Shown: positions 56,462 through 64,000 of the stretch, one piece after another
Layout of the letters: every line of letters starts with the position of its first letter
Position numbering within the stretch: position 1 is the stretch's first letter
From: Wolbachia endosymbiont of Diaphorina citri
GTDB lineage: Bacteria; Pseudomonadota; Alphaproteobacteria; Rickettsiales; Anaplasmataceae
Direction: 5' to 3'
NCBI RefSeq assembly: GCF_013096535.2
Contig: NZ_CP051265.2
Location: forward strand, 1,240,001 to 1,304,000
Length of the DNA stretch: 64,000 nucleotides
Position numbers and translations under genes: made by a program
Notes under the pieces: model-generated
Databases searched by the model: none
Told to the model about the DNA's origin: nothing
Seen by the model: only the letters and a program-made list of their open reading frames with translations

Positions 56462-57462
56462 ACGAAGTTAAATTATATTTAAAAGCAGGTGATGGTGGCG
56501 ATGGCTGCGCGAGTTTTCGTCGAGAAAAATTCGTTGAATTTGGTGGCCCAAACGGTGGTAATGGGGGCAGGGGAGGAGACATAATTTTCATCAGTGATGC
56601 AAATCTCAACACTTTGCTTAATTTTCGTTGTCGAAGACATATTAAAGCGAGTAGTGGAAAAAGTGGTACGAGTAGAGATAAATCTGGCACAGCAGGAAAA
56701 GATATTATACTTAAAGTTCCAGTTGGTACACAAATAATCGATGAAGAAAGTGAGGAAATAATAGTAGATCTTGATAAACCTGACATGGAATTTCAAGTAG
56801 TGAAAGGTGGAAAAGGTGGGCTTGGAAATACTAACTTTAAATCTGCTACTAATAGGGCACCAAGACATTTTACTCATGGTCAGCCTGGCGAAGAAAGAAA
56901 TATAATATTGAAGCTAAAAGTTTTATCGGATGTTGGCATTATTGGTATGCCAAATGCAGGTAAATCTAAATTTTTAACCCGCTGCTCAAATTCTGATACG
57001 AAAGTAGGCGATTATGAATTTACTACTATAAGACCACATTTAGGTGTAGCAAAAGTGGATTATAGCGAAATTGTGATAGCAGATATTCCTGGAATAATCG
57101 CTGATGCTCATCTTGGAGTTGGGCTCGGACACAAATTTTTAAGGCACATAGAAAGGTGCAAAATTTTACTGCATTTAATTGATGTAACTCACGATGACAT
57201 TATTTCAGCTTATAATTGTACACATAATGAACTGAAGCTTTACAATAGCGACCTTATCAAGAAGGAAGAAACTGTTGTGTTAAACAAATGCGACTTATTG
57301 GAGGAAGCAGAAATTCTTGAGAAGAAGAATCATTTAGCCAATTATCTTGATAGAGAAGTACTGTGTTTATCAATCGACGATGATTTACAGCCCATTCTGA
57401 GGTTGTTAAATGAAAAAGTGAAAATTAAGGAAATTAATGTATATGATCCTTTTAAGACATGA
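56449..57462 (+). CDS. obgE: GTPase Obg/CgtA
   Basis: 337 residues. Gly-rich Obg fold at the N-terminus ([31 protein letters not shown]), then the G domain with G1 [11 protein letters not shown] (about 164-174), G3 DIPGI and G4 NKCD. It is essential for 50S ribosome assembly. It overlaps the eno end, giving an eno-obgE unit. No C-terminal OCT domain. Confidence 0.95.
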   Translation: MDFIDEVKLYLKAGDGGDGCASFRREKFVEFGGPNGGNGGRGGDIIFISDANLNTLLNFRCRRHIKASSGKSGTSRDKSGTAGKDIILKVPVGTQIIDEESEEIIVDLDKPDMEFQVVKGGKGGLGNTNFKSATNRAPRHFTHGQPGEERNIILKLKVLSDVGIIGMPNAGKSKFLTRCSNSDTKVGDYEFTTIRPHLGVAKVDYSEIVIADIPGIIADAHLGVGLGHKFLRHIERCKILLHLIDVTHDDIISAYNCTHNELKLYNSDLIKKEETVVLNKCDLLEEAEILEKKNHLANYLDREVLCLSIDDDLQPILRLLNEKVKIKEINVYDPFKT

Positions 57463-57514
57463 ATTTTTTATTTAACAGTTGGTCACTTAAGGTAAATCCG
57501 ATTCTTTCAGTATA

Positions 57515-58408
57515 TTAAACACTGCAATTGACCTTGATCCCATCTTTAGCTATATTCACATTTGTAGGTGTCAATTCTTGGCTTGGGTAGCTTTGAATTT
57601 TCTTTAAGAACTTCGTATTGTCAATAAAAGCAACATCATTATGAGACCACATTTTTTTATGATCGAACATTTTTTTATTTAGAACTGCTACTAATTCACT
57701 TAGTGTAAGGTTAAATCTAATACCATCATTAGGGTCAAAAAATGTAAAATCATCATTTCCATTCTTCCTTATTAACATAGAATGACCGTGAAATTGAGTT
57801 GGTGTTCTTTTAAAAGTGCAGAACTTGATATAATTTCCGGAACCAATACTATTAATATCTTTTTCAAGTATTTCTTTTTTTATACAATAAGATCCACTGC
57901 TACTATTATAATTGATTATTTTTAGTTGATGAGGGTATGTTAATATGTTACAAGGATAAATTCCAAATAAAAATACCAATATTTTTTCAATTAAGGATGA
58001 GGCTTTTAATATGTGTGAATGTACTGTGTGTGCTTCTAACTCACTGAGAATATTTTTATATCTACTTTTTTCTGTAAGTTTTTGTGATGAACCTATATCA
58101 AATAGTAAATCGTGTTCAGTAACATAATTGCAAAGTATATCACATAACCCATCGTACTCTTTTTGAATTTTTGCAGTTAGGGAATATTTATGGTTACAGA
58201 TTATATTCATTATGTCAAGTTGTGAGAATTTTACATCTACTTTCTTTGCATAGAGATTGTTTATATCAAGCACATTTCCCAATCTGTTAATGTTGTTTCT
58301 AATAGCATAATACATTGAAAAAATACCAACCACAGCAGATAATAGAGCAACAACACATAGACTAATGATTGTAGGTAACGTTAACCTTAAGGCAATAATC
58401 AGAGACAT
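57515..58408 (-). CDS. Membrane-anchored protein with possible YopT/C58-like cysteine protease motifs
   Basis: 297 residues. N-terminal hydrophobic helices at about 1-35. A candidate papain-fold triad: Cys89 in YDGLCDILCNYV, His209 in QFHGHSMLIRKNG and Asp225 in FTFFDPNDGIRFN. The spacing and the GHxxx...FDPNxG pattern recall C58 (YopT/AvrPphB) peptidases, but family membership is unproven. The frame is open a further 33 codons upstream (to about 58,507) and hydrophobic (LLVISTIAGIAFIASIM), without ATG, GTG or TTG. An ATT/ATA start is possible, so the true N-terminus may be longer. Convergent with obgE. Confidence 0.7.
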   Translation of the reverse strand: MSLIIALRLTLPTIISLCVVALLSAVVGIFSMYYAIRNNINRLGNVLDINNLYAKKVDVKFSQLDIMNIICNHKYSLTAKIQKEYDGLCDILCNYVTEHDLLFDIGSSQKLTEKSRYKNILSELEAHTVHSHILKASSLIEKILVFLFGIYPCNILTYPHQLKIINYNSSSGSYCIKKEILEKDINSIGSGNYIKFCTFKRTPTQFHGHSMLIRKNGNDDFTFFDPNDGIRFNLTLSELVAVLNKKMFDHKKMWSHNDVAFIDNTKFLKKIQSYPSQELTPTNVNIAKDGIKVNCSV

Positions 58409-58964
58409 TATTGATGCTATGAAAGCTATACCAGCTATTGTTGAAATAACCAGAAGATTAGTATTACTTTTGTTAAAGATCTCTATACTTTTCTTTATAT
58501 TAATATTTTAATACTAAAAATTAATTTATTATACTATATGTAGTAGTAAATATCAATAGAAATATTATTAATAAATTAAATTCCTTTGTATAAGAAATAG
58601 AACTAGATGCTTAAAAAGCTTTTATCAAAAGCATTTGTGCTATAAAAACCTTATGTCTATTTTATTGCTAATTAAAATATATACAGCTGCAAAAAGAGCT
58701 AAATTTATTCTCATCGTAGAAAAGATTCAGAAAAAATGTAACGCACATACGACAGAGATTAAGCATATGTGTGCACCCATATGCGCTGAAGAAGATACGC
58801 TACATTCTTCACTGAGTTTGATTATTTGATAAAAAAGTCTGCAGACGAAGATAGATTTTGAGCTCTAAAAATACCTCTACTGTGATTATACTAAGATTAG
58901 ATAAATAGGCGAAGTAATTTTTATATTAGTTTTTTAGCTAAGAGCCGATTTGGTGTTTAGTAAC
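58409..58964. other. Spacer, no supported gene
   Basis: Contains the upstream open hydrophobic frame of the minus-strand membrane gene (to about 58,507) and AT-rich DNA. A 64-codon open frame (58635-58829) has a poor start context and no recognisable pattern. Confidence 0.5.
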
Positions 58965-58993
58965 TTGACATTTATTCAATACTACTGTATAAT
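58965..58993 (+). promoter_or_regulatory. Consensus sigma-70 promoter of ssrA
   Basis: TTGACA (58965-58970), 17-bp spacer, TATAAT (58988-58993): a perfect match to consensus. Start of transcription is expected near 59,000, just before the acceptor piece of tmRNA. It is the best promoter seen in the window. Confidence 0.88.
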
Positions 58994-58999
58994 AAACAT

Positions 59000-59298
59000 G
59001 TGTATTTTTTATACACTATGGCAATAAAATTACCTTGTAATAGGTGTATTGGACCCGAGGGCAGTACTCGGCGCCTCCACCATATTTTTTGATTGATACG
59101 GGGGCGAGTAAGGATCGACATGCATAGTAAAGATGGTAGCTTTGCTCGGTTAGATACCACCGCTAAGAGTTCACAATTTAGATGCAAACGATAACTTTGC
59201 TGCTGAAGACAATGTTGCATTAGCTGCTTAATTTAGGCACTATAACTTCATTGCTATAAGCACGGTTTAGGGAACGCCGGGTAACAGAAGTTCCCCCA
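59000..59298 (+). ncRNA. ssrA: tmRNA, circularly permuted two-piece type
   Basis: In alphaproteobacteria the ssrA gene is permuted, and this fits. The acceptor piece comes first and ends CGCCTCCACCA (CCA at 59080-59082), with T-arm GGACCCGAGGGCAGTACTCG (59051-59070). A 17-bp intervening segment follows. The coding piece starts GGGGGCGAG (59100) and pairs with the acceptor 3' strand. The tag frame 59184-59231 reads ANDNFAAEDNVALAA then TAA, an ssrA tag ending ALAA. The 3' limit near 59,298 is approximate. It rescues stalled ribosomes and tags proteins for ClpXP; the sspB-like adaptor gene follows 16 bp later. Confidence 0.94.
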
Positions 59299-59314
59299 AA
59301 CATGTAAGGGTTAT

Positions 59315-59743
59315 ATGGATAAAACAGATTATCAGAAGTCGCTTAGTTATGCTAAATTTCAAGTTATCAAAAAGGCTTTGAATACTATATTAGATAATGA
59401 TTTTACTCCTCACTTAGAGATACTGTTTTTTACGCGATTTAACGGTGTTGTCATACCAGATTACTTGAAAGAATCATACCCTACTCAAATGCTTATTATA
59501 TTACAGCACCAATTTTATGGTCTAAAAGTTCTTGAAGATAAGTTTAGCGTCAGTTTGAGCTTTCGTGGAAAACAAGAACAAGTCACTGTACCGTTTTTTG
59601 CTATTAGTGAGTTTCATGATAAAATTTCAGGAGATACTTTAGTATTTAGCGTTGATTCTGATAAAGAATATGAAAGTGAGAAATGTGCTGAAAAGTCATC
59701 AAATGGTAGTATTATATCTATAGATCAACTTTACGATAAGTAG
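59315..59743 (+). CDS. sspB: SspB-like ClpXP adaptor
   Basis: 142 residues. Pattern of alpha-type SspB: an N-terminal helix, LEILFFTRFNGVVIPDYLKE, LIILQHQFYGLKVLEDKFSVSLSFRG and QVTVPFFAISEFHDKISGDT (conserved FxAIxxFxDP-like strand), then an acidic tail. The C-terminus is short, and the ClpX-binding XB motif could be around SIISIDQLYDK. It would deliver ssrA-tagged proteins to ClpXP. It lies directly downstream of ssrA in the same direction. Confidence 0.85.
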   Translation: MDKTDYQKSLSYAKFQVIKKALNTILDNDFTPHLEILFFTRFNGVVIPDYLKESYPTQMLIILQHQFYGLKVLEDKFSVSLSFRGKQEQVTVPFFAISEFHDKISGDTLVFSVDSDKEYESEKCAEKSSNGSIISIDQLYDK

Positions 59744-60233
59744 TTACTTCATTTTATAAATAAAAAATATTGTATCTGTTCAGGATATCGACAAGGCCAT
59801 AGAGTAAAAGTGAGTTTATAACAAATGGTATCATTTGAGTAGCTGACATTAGCTTTCACATAAAAAACGTTATAAAGCGCTTTCATGTTTACCAACTTAG
59901 TGCCAATCTGGATCCCAGTGTCTGGGCACTGGGATGACAACAAAGGGGCTACTTGAACAGAGGCTATTTAGGTAACAAGAGGTGACAAGAAAAGAAGCGC
60001 TGGTTTCATACGTACCTGAACACTTATCCTGCATGTAATAAACATGATCAAAAAGCTATTCATACAGTACACATCTCTCCGTTAATTTATCAATAAGTTT
60101 TTTATCCACGTGGAATCAAAGGGTATAATATCTTATAGCTTATTGTTTATATCTATTTCAGCATAAAAATTATTGTGAGGCTTGATTTTATATATATCAC
60201 TACACATAATAGACTTTAGTATAAATTAGTAAT
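59744..60233. other. Spacer with one palindromic repeat
   Basis: 490 bp between sspB and yggT. It holds one compact palindromic repeat (59908-59940) and otherwise nothing recognisable. A promoter for yggT-ftsK should lie in the last 100 bp, but none stands out. Confidence 0.5.
59908..59940. repeat. Compact palindromic repeat
   Basis: ATCCCAGTG (59912-59920) / CACTGGGAT (59927-59935) with loop TCTGGG. The same family as the elements in purL, addB and the eno upstream region. Confidence 0.85.
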
Positions 60234-60512
60234 ATGCATCCAATCATATACTTACTTAACCTGCTACTTGATCTTTACAGCTTCATTCTAATATGCTCAG
60301 TTGTTCTCGATTTGTTGATTAAATTGAATGTAGTGAACATGTATAATGAAGTTGTAAGCAACATAATGCAAACTTTAAACCGACTTACCCATCCTCCACT
60401 AAAGGTTATCAGAAGGTATATACAACCGTTCAATGGATTAGATTTATCCGTGATGATATTGATAATAGCAATTCACTTTGTAAAATATACAATTACTTAT
60501 TACTTTAAGTAG
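60234..60512 (+). CDS. YggT-family membrane protein
   Basis: 92 residues. Two hydrophobic helices (IYLLNLLLDLYSFILICSVV and LSVMILIIAIHFVKYTITYY) flank LTHPPLKVIRRYIQPFNGLD, the family's PxxxRRxxP motif. The role is poorly known (osmotic or division-related). It ends directly before ftsK. Confidence 0.88.
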   Translation: MHPIIYLLNLLLDLYSFILICSVVLDLLIKLNVVNMYNEVVSNIMQTLNRLTHPPLKVIRRYIQPFNGLDLSVMILIIAIHFVKYTITYYFK

Positions 60513-62624
60513 ATGTTAAAAAAACAGCTAAAATCAGCGATATACCTGTTACTCTTAATGTATATATATATATCGGTTTTTAGCTATAATTATAAAGATC
60601 CATCCTTAAATACAGCTACAAATCAGGAAGTAACAAATTTGGGCGGAGTAGTAGGTTCATATTTAGCTGATATATTGGTTCAATTTCTTGGACTCGCTAG
60701 TATTACAATAGCTACAACCATAGTTTACTTTTTAATTTTCAGAGCATCATTGCTGAAAATTATCTACCTAACGTTAATCAATGTAGCAATATATGCTATA
60801 TTGTCGCAACTTTCGCTTGGCATTACTGCTAGATACATGCACGGTGGAATAGTCGGTAATGCTCTAATTGACCACTGCCCGTTTTACATATTCACAGTAG
60901 TAGCATCAATAGGTATTGTAGGATTGATTGGTTGGAAGAGAACGGTTTATTCTTTGCTTTTCCTATGTAAAAAAATATTTTCCCTTTTTACAAAGGTTCT
61001 GTTTTTCAGGTTACGTAAAACTACTGATTATTCAATAGCACCATTAGTAGTAGAGGAAAAATATATAACCACTAAACAACAACCGAAAGAAAGAAAGAAA
61101 AAAGCTGCCGAAGAAATTGTTAAACCACCTTCTAGCGAGTTTGAGTTTCCAAGCATTCACTTACTTTCCAAAGCAGAAGAATCTTTGCAGAGAAAACAGT
61201 TGAATGCATTAGAGAGCAATAAGAATTTATCTCTGCTCGAACAGGTTCTGAGTGATTTTGGCGTGCAAGGAAAAATTATAAGTGTATGTTATGGACCGGT
61301 TGTGACTTTATACAAACTTGAACCACAAGCAGGTACAAAATCTGCAAGAGTGATTGGTCTTGCAGATGATATTGCACGTTCAATGAGTGCACTTTCTGCA
61401 CGTATTTCAATAATTCGTGGACAAAATGCCATGGGAATAGAATTGCCAAACAAGGAGCGAGAGATTGTAATGCTGCGTGATTTACTTGAATCGCCAGAAT
61501 ACCAAAATGCAAACTTAAATCTTCCAATTGCGCTTGGCAAGGAAATAAGCGGAAAACCAGTTATTGCAGATCTGACTAAAATGCCCCACTTGCTTGTTGC
61601 CGGAACTACAGGGTCAGGTAAGTCGGTTGCAATTAACACGATGATTCTGTCGCTTGTTTATCGACTAAGTCCTGATGAATGCAAGATGATAATGATCGAC
61701 CCCAAAATGCTCGAGCTTTCAATATATGATGCAATACCGCATCTAATAACGCCAGTGGTAACAGAGCCAAAAAAAGCTGTTATTGCTCTTAAGTGGATAG
61801 TGAAAGAGATGGAAAATCGCTATCGCATGATGTCATATTTAAATGTGCGCAATGTAATAAACTATAATCAAAAAATTACAGAAGCGATGAATAGCGGAAT
61901 AGAGTTGGAGCGCGTTGTACAGATTGGCTTTAACTCAACAACGGGTAAACCTTTATTTGAAAAAATACCACTTAAAATGGAGACATTTCCGTATATTGTG
62001 GTGATCGTAGATGAAATGGCAGATTTAATGCTTGTTGCTGGCAAAGATATAGAATGCTCTATTCAACGTTTAGCTCAGATGGCTCGTGCTGCAGGAATAC
62101 ACATCATAATGGCAACACAACGCCCATCTGTAGATGTGATAACAGGTGTGATAAAAGCAAACTTTCCAACGAGAATTAGTTTTGCTGTTACTTCTAAGAT
62201 AGATAGCCGTACAATACTTGGTGAACAAGGGGCCGAACAGTTACTCGGTATGGGTGATATGCTTTATATGGCCTCTGGTGGTAAGATTATTCGAGTGCAC
62301 GGTCCATTTGTAAGTGATGATGAGGTGCAAAATATAGTTGATCATCTGAAAACGCAAGGTGAGCCAAACTACATGGAGGAAATCACTCAAGAAGATGAAA
62401 ATTCTTTCGCGGAATCAGAAGGTGAAACAGAAGATGAAGAGAACGATCTATACAAGCAAGCAGTGGCCATCATTCAGAGAGATCAAAAGGTTTCAACTAG
62501 TTACATTCAAAGGCAACTTAGAATAGGCTATAACAGAGCTGCAAATATTGTTGAAAGAATGGAGAAAGAAGGTATTGTCAGTGCTCCGAGTTACTCAGGA
62601 AAGAGAGAGATATTGGTAGAATAA
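60513..62624 (+). CDS. ftsK: DNA translocase FtsK
   Basis: 703 residues. Four N-terminal membrane helices lie in about 1-160. A short linker follows (shorter than E. coli FtsK), then the motor domain with Walker A LLVAGTTGSGKSVAIN (about 363-378), Walker B YIVVIVDEMADLML (about 493-506) and the motif MARAAGIHIIMATQRPSVDVI (positions about 527-547). The C-terminal gamma winged helix binds KOPS-type sites (STSYIQRQLRIGYNRAANIV). It segregates chromosome termini at division. ATG 60513 abuts yggT. Confidence 0.96.
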   Translation: MLKKQLKSAIYLLLLMYIYISVFSYNYKDPSLNTATNQEVTNLGGVVGSYLADILVQFLGLASITIATTIVYFLIFRASLLKIIYLTLINVAIYAILSQLSLGITARYMHGGIVGNALIDHCPFYIFTVVASIGIVGLIGWKRTVYSLLFLCKKIFSLFTKVLFFRLRKTTDYSIAPLVVEEKYITTKQQPKERKKKAAEEIVKPPSSEFEFPSIHLLSKAEESLQRKQLNALESNKNLSLLEQVLSDFGVQGKIISVCYGPVVTLYKLEPQAGTKSARVIGLADDIARSMSALSARISIIRGQNAMGIELPNKEREIVMLRDLLESPEYQNANLNLPIALGKEISGKPVIADLTKMPHLLVAGTTGSGKSVAINTMILSLVYRLSPDECKMIMIDPKMLELSIYDAIPHLITPVVTEPKKAVIALKWIVKEMENRYRMMSYLNVRNVINYNQKITEAMNSGIELERVVQIGFNSTTGKPLFEKIPLKMETFPYIVVIVDEMADLMLVAGKDIECSIQRLAQMARAAGIHIIMATQRPSVDVITGVIKANFPTRISFAVTSKIDSRTILGEQGAEQLLGMGDMLYMASGGKIIRVHGPFVSDDEVQNIVDHLKTQGEPNYMEEITQEDENSFAESEGETEDEENDLYKQAVAIIQRDQKVSTSYIQRQLRIGYNRAANIVERMEKEGIVSAPSYSGKREILVE

Positions 62625-62679
62625 CCCTTAACTTAAACCAAAGAAAGTTATTTTAAGATCAATAGATCTCTTGCATAAC

Positions 62680-62740
62680 TGGAATTCAAAAGTTCCAGCG
62701 CATGACCAGATATTTCTTATTGGATCCCAGTTGTATAGTG
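62680..62740. repeat. Degenerate palindromic repeat before the coiled-coil gene
   Basis: ACTGGAATTCAAAAGTTCCA (62687-62706) and TTGGATCCCAGTTG (62722-62735) resemble the family but are degraded. Confidence 0.5.
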
Positions 62741-62805
62741 TTTAATACTAAATTAACTACTAAAAACGTACAATAGTAATATATTAATTAGCTAGGGGGT
62801 TAAAA

Positions 62806-63363
62806 ATGGGTATAACCAAATTTGTATTCGGTTTTGATAAATCGGATGTAACAGCATTGCAGGAAAGTCAAAATATTGATGCTAAAAAGTTTCAAGAAGT
62901 ATTTAGCGCATTAAAAGAATGGCAAGAAGCTCAAAAGATAGATGCTAAACAGTTTGAAGAGGTATTTAGTGCATTAAAAGAGTGGCAAGAAGCTCAAAAG
63001 ATAGATGTTGAGCAGTTTGAAAAAGTTTTTGGTGCATTAGAAGACAAGATTGGTACTGAGCAGTTTCAAGCTATGCAAGAGCACTTAAGCGGCTTGCAAG
63101 AAAAATTTACAGGCTTAGAAGAAAAAGTAGAAACATTTGCAGACATGGTAGGGGGACAAGAACAAGCAATACTAACTTGTGCCATAATCAGTGCTGTTGC
63201 TGCAATAGCTGTAACTAGTTTTGTTGCATTCTGTATCTATCAGGGAGTTAAGCTTGATAAAGAGAAGAAAAACGACTTGTCTCAAGATATGCCAAGCGGA
63301 AAGTTTAATAATGTGAATGATACCGAAAAACTGAATAATAACTTACAGCAAGGAAGAGTGTAA
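62806..63363 (+). CDS. Repeat coiled-coil protein with one membrane helix
   Basis: 185 residues; Wolbachia-type, no family known. Three 21-residue repeats, EAQKIDAKQFEEVFSALKEW type, cover about 23-85. A coiled coil follows (LSGLQEKFTGLEEKVETFAD), one transmembrane helix (ILTCAIISAVAAIAVTSFVA, about 121-140) and a hydrophilic tail. GGGG upstream (62,796-62,799) is a strong ribosome site. The near-identical DNA of the repeats implies recent duplication. Topology suggests a surface or secreted-vacuole membrane protein; this is inferred. Confidence 0.78.
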   Translation: MGITKFVFGFDKSDVTALQESQNIDAKKFQEVFSALKEWQEAQKIDAKQFEEVFSALKEWQEAQKIDVEQFEKVFGALEDKIGTEQFQAMQEHLSGLQEKFTGLEEKVETFADMVGGQEQAILTCAIISAVAAIAVTSFVAFCIYQGVKLDKEKKNDLSQDMPSGKFNNVNDTEKLNNNLQQGRV

Positions 63364-63376
63364 TGCTCTTCTTGAA

Positions 63377-63405
63377 AGGGTGTTACGTAAAATTTGTAAC
63401 ACCTT
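63377..63405 (+). terminator. Hairpin after the coiled-coil gene
   Basis: GGTGTTAC / GTAACACC stem of 8-10 bp with loop GTAAAATTT, then TTAAATTTCCTTT. Located 14 bp after the stop; a likely terminator although the U-tract is interrupted. Confidence 0.65.
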
Positions 63406-63540
63406 AAATTTCCTTTAGATTATGTAGGTTTTGGTAGTAAATTTTTTAGAAAGATGTTTTTATTATAAAGTTGGTAGAGATTCTGATTTACTTGAAGTTT
63501 GTTAATTGGTATCTTTTAAAGCACAATATTCACTATAGTA

Positions 63541-64000
63541 TGCTTAAGATCTTTTCTAAAGTTTTATTTATATTAATACTTTTGGTTTCTAGTTTCTTTA
63601 CTGTACATAATGTTGAAGCGAAGTCTAAGGTAAAGCTCAGTAAGAGGTACATACCTCCTGGTAACCCTGGTGGTACAAATTTTCATGCAGATGAGGAATT
63701 TGCTGAGTCGTATAAATTATACGAAAAGCGTAGGGAGATTCTCAAGAAAAGGAAGTTACAAGGTCAAACTAATGTTAACGTAAATAAAGAAGATCTAATC
63801 AAAAAATTAAAAGAAAAAAAAATTGCTAGCCTTGATAACGAGCCAAACAACGTGGGAGCTTGCATAGTTGAAGATGGGGAGGATGCTATGATAAATCAGC
63901 ATGGTATTAATCTTACACGTTTAAAGGGTGCTGTATTTATAGATCAAGAGCCAGTTTCTCAGTATGAAAGTAAGCAGCATAAAAGTGAACAACAAAAAGG
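63541..64000 (+). CDS. Secreted protein of unknown function (3' end outside window)
   Basis: From ATG 63541 the frame is open to the window end (153 codons seen). It has a classical signal peptide: MLKIFSKVLFILILLVSSFF then TVHNVEA, with cleavage predicted before KSK. The mature part is hydrophilic: RYIPPGNPGGTNFHADEEFA, Lys/Glu-rich helices, and GACIVEDGEDAMINQHGI. Gly-Pro-rich PPGNPGG after the signal and later acidic text suggest a periplasmic or surface protein. The family is not recognised. Confidence 0.7.

Noticed and set aside
58972..59220. An 82-codon minus-strand open frame over ssrA
   Set aside because: It is antisense to the structured tmRNA, which explains the sequence fully.

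Overview
The window is AT-rich alphaproteobacterial DNA from a Wolbachia-type insect or nematode endosymbiont. The evidence is a WO-type prophage whose packaging and structural genes lie in the order known from phage WO, several ankyrin-repeat genes, many insertion sequences, a circularly permuted tmRNA gene, and a family of small palindromic repeats, some inserted in frame inside conserved proteins.

Region 1 (1 to about 31,010) is the prophage, entered part-way. It begins with two tandem replication-type ATPases (one cut by the window start). A two-gene minus-strand cassette of unknown function follows. Then come a RuvC-like nuclease, a ParB-DNA methyltransferase fusion, a small-terminase-like protein, an ankyrin protein, terminase large subunit (frameshifted), gpW, a GH25 lysozyme (split by an IS110 element), portal, S49 protease/scaffold, decoration protein, major capsid protein, connector and tail-assembly genes, baseplate V, PAAR, W and J, and tail protein I. 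Tail protein I is broken by a one-base frameshift, an IS256 element and a second IS110 element. Two ankyrin genes and a large serine recombinase end the prophage. One ankyrin gene carries an IS481 element that itself holds a second IS481 and an IS5-type element. With several essential virion genes broken, the prophage is probably defective for particle production.

Region 2 (about 31,070 to 64,000) is chromosome: prs, gatC, tolB, RNase J, dnaJ, tRNA-Arg(ACG), purL, addB, an ankyrin gene, fumC, a large tandem-repeat protein, a coiled-coil protein, a HAD phosphatase, an RDD protein, bacterioferritin, SURF1, a serine-recombinase/MurC fusion, eno, obgE, a possible papain-fold protease, permuted ssrA beside sspB, yggT, ftsK, and two Wolbachia-type envelope or secreted proteins. 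Housekeeping genes are mostly intact. The accessory ones (ankyrin, repeat, coiled-coil, membrane-anchored protease-like) look like host-interaction candidates.

The most interesting observation concerns the two IS110-family copies (11,486-12,854 and 22,650-24,062). Each has a conserved ~180-nt leader that can be read as a bridge RNA. It has a donor loop matching the element's own two ends and a target loop whose sequence differs between copies. In both copies the variable loop segments match that copy's own insertion-site flanks, around an AT core. Also notable are covarying hairpins downstream of both transposases, the recombinase-MurC fusion, in-frame palindromic elements in PurL and AddB, and a possible YopT-like Cys-His-Asp protein. 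All product names come from reading sequence and recalled family motifs; no database search was run.
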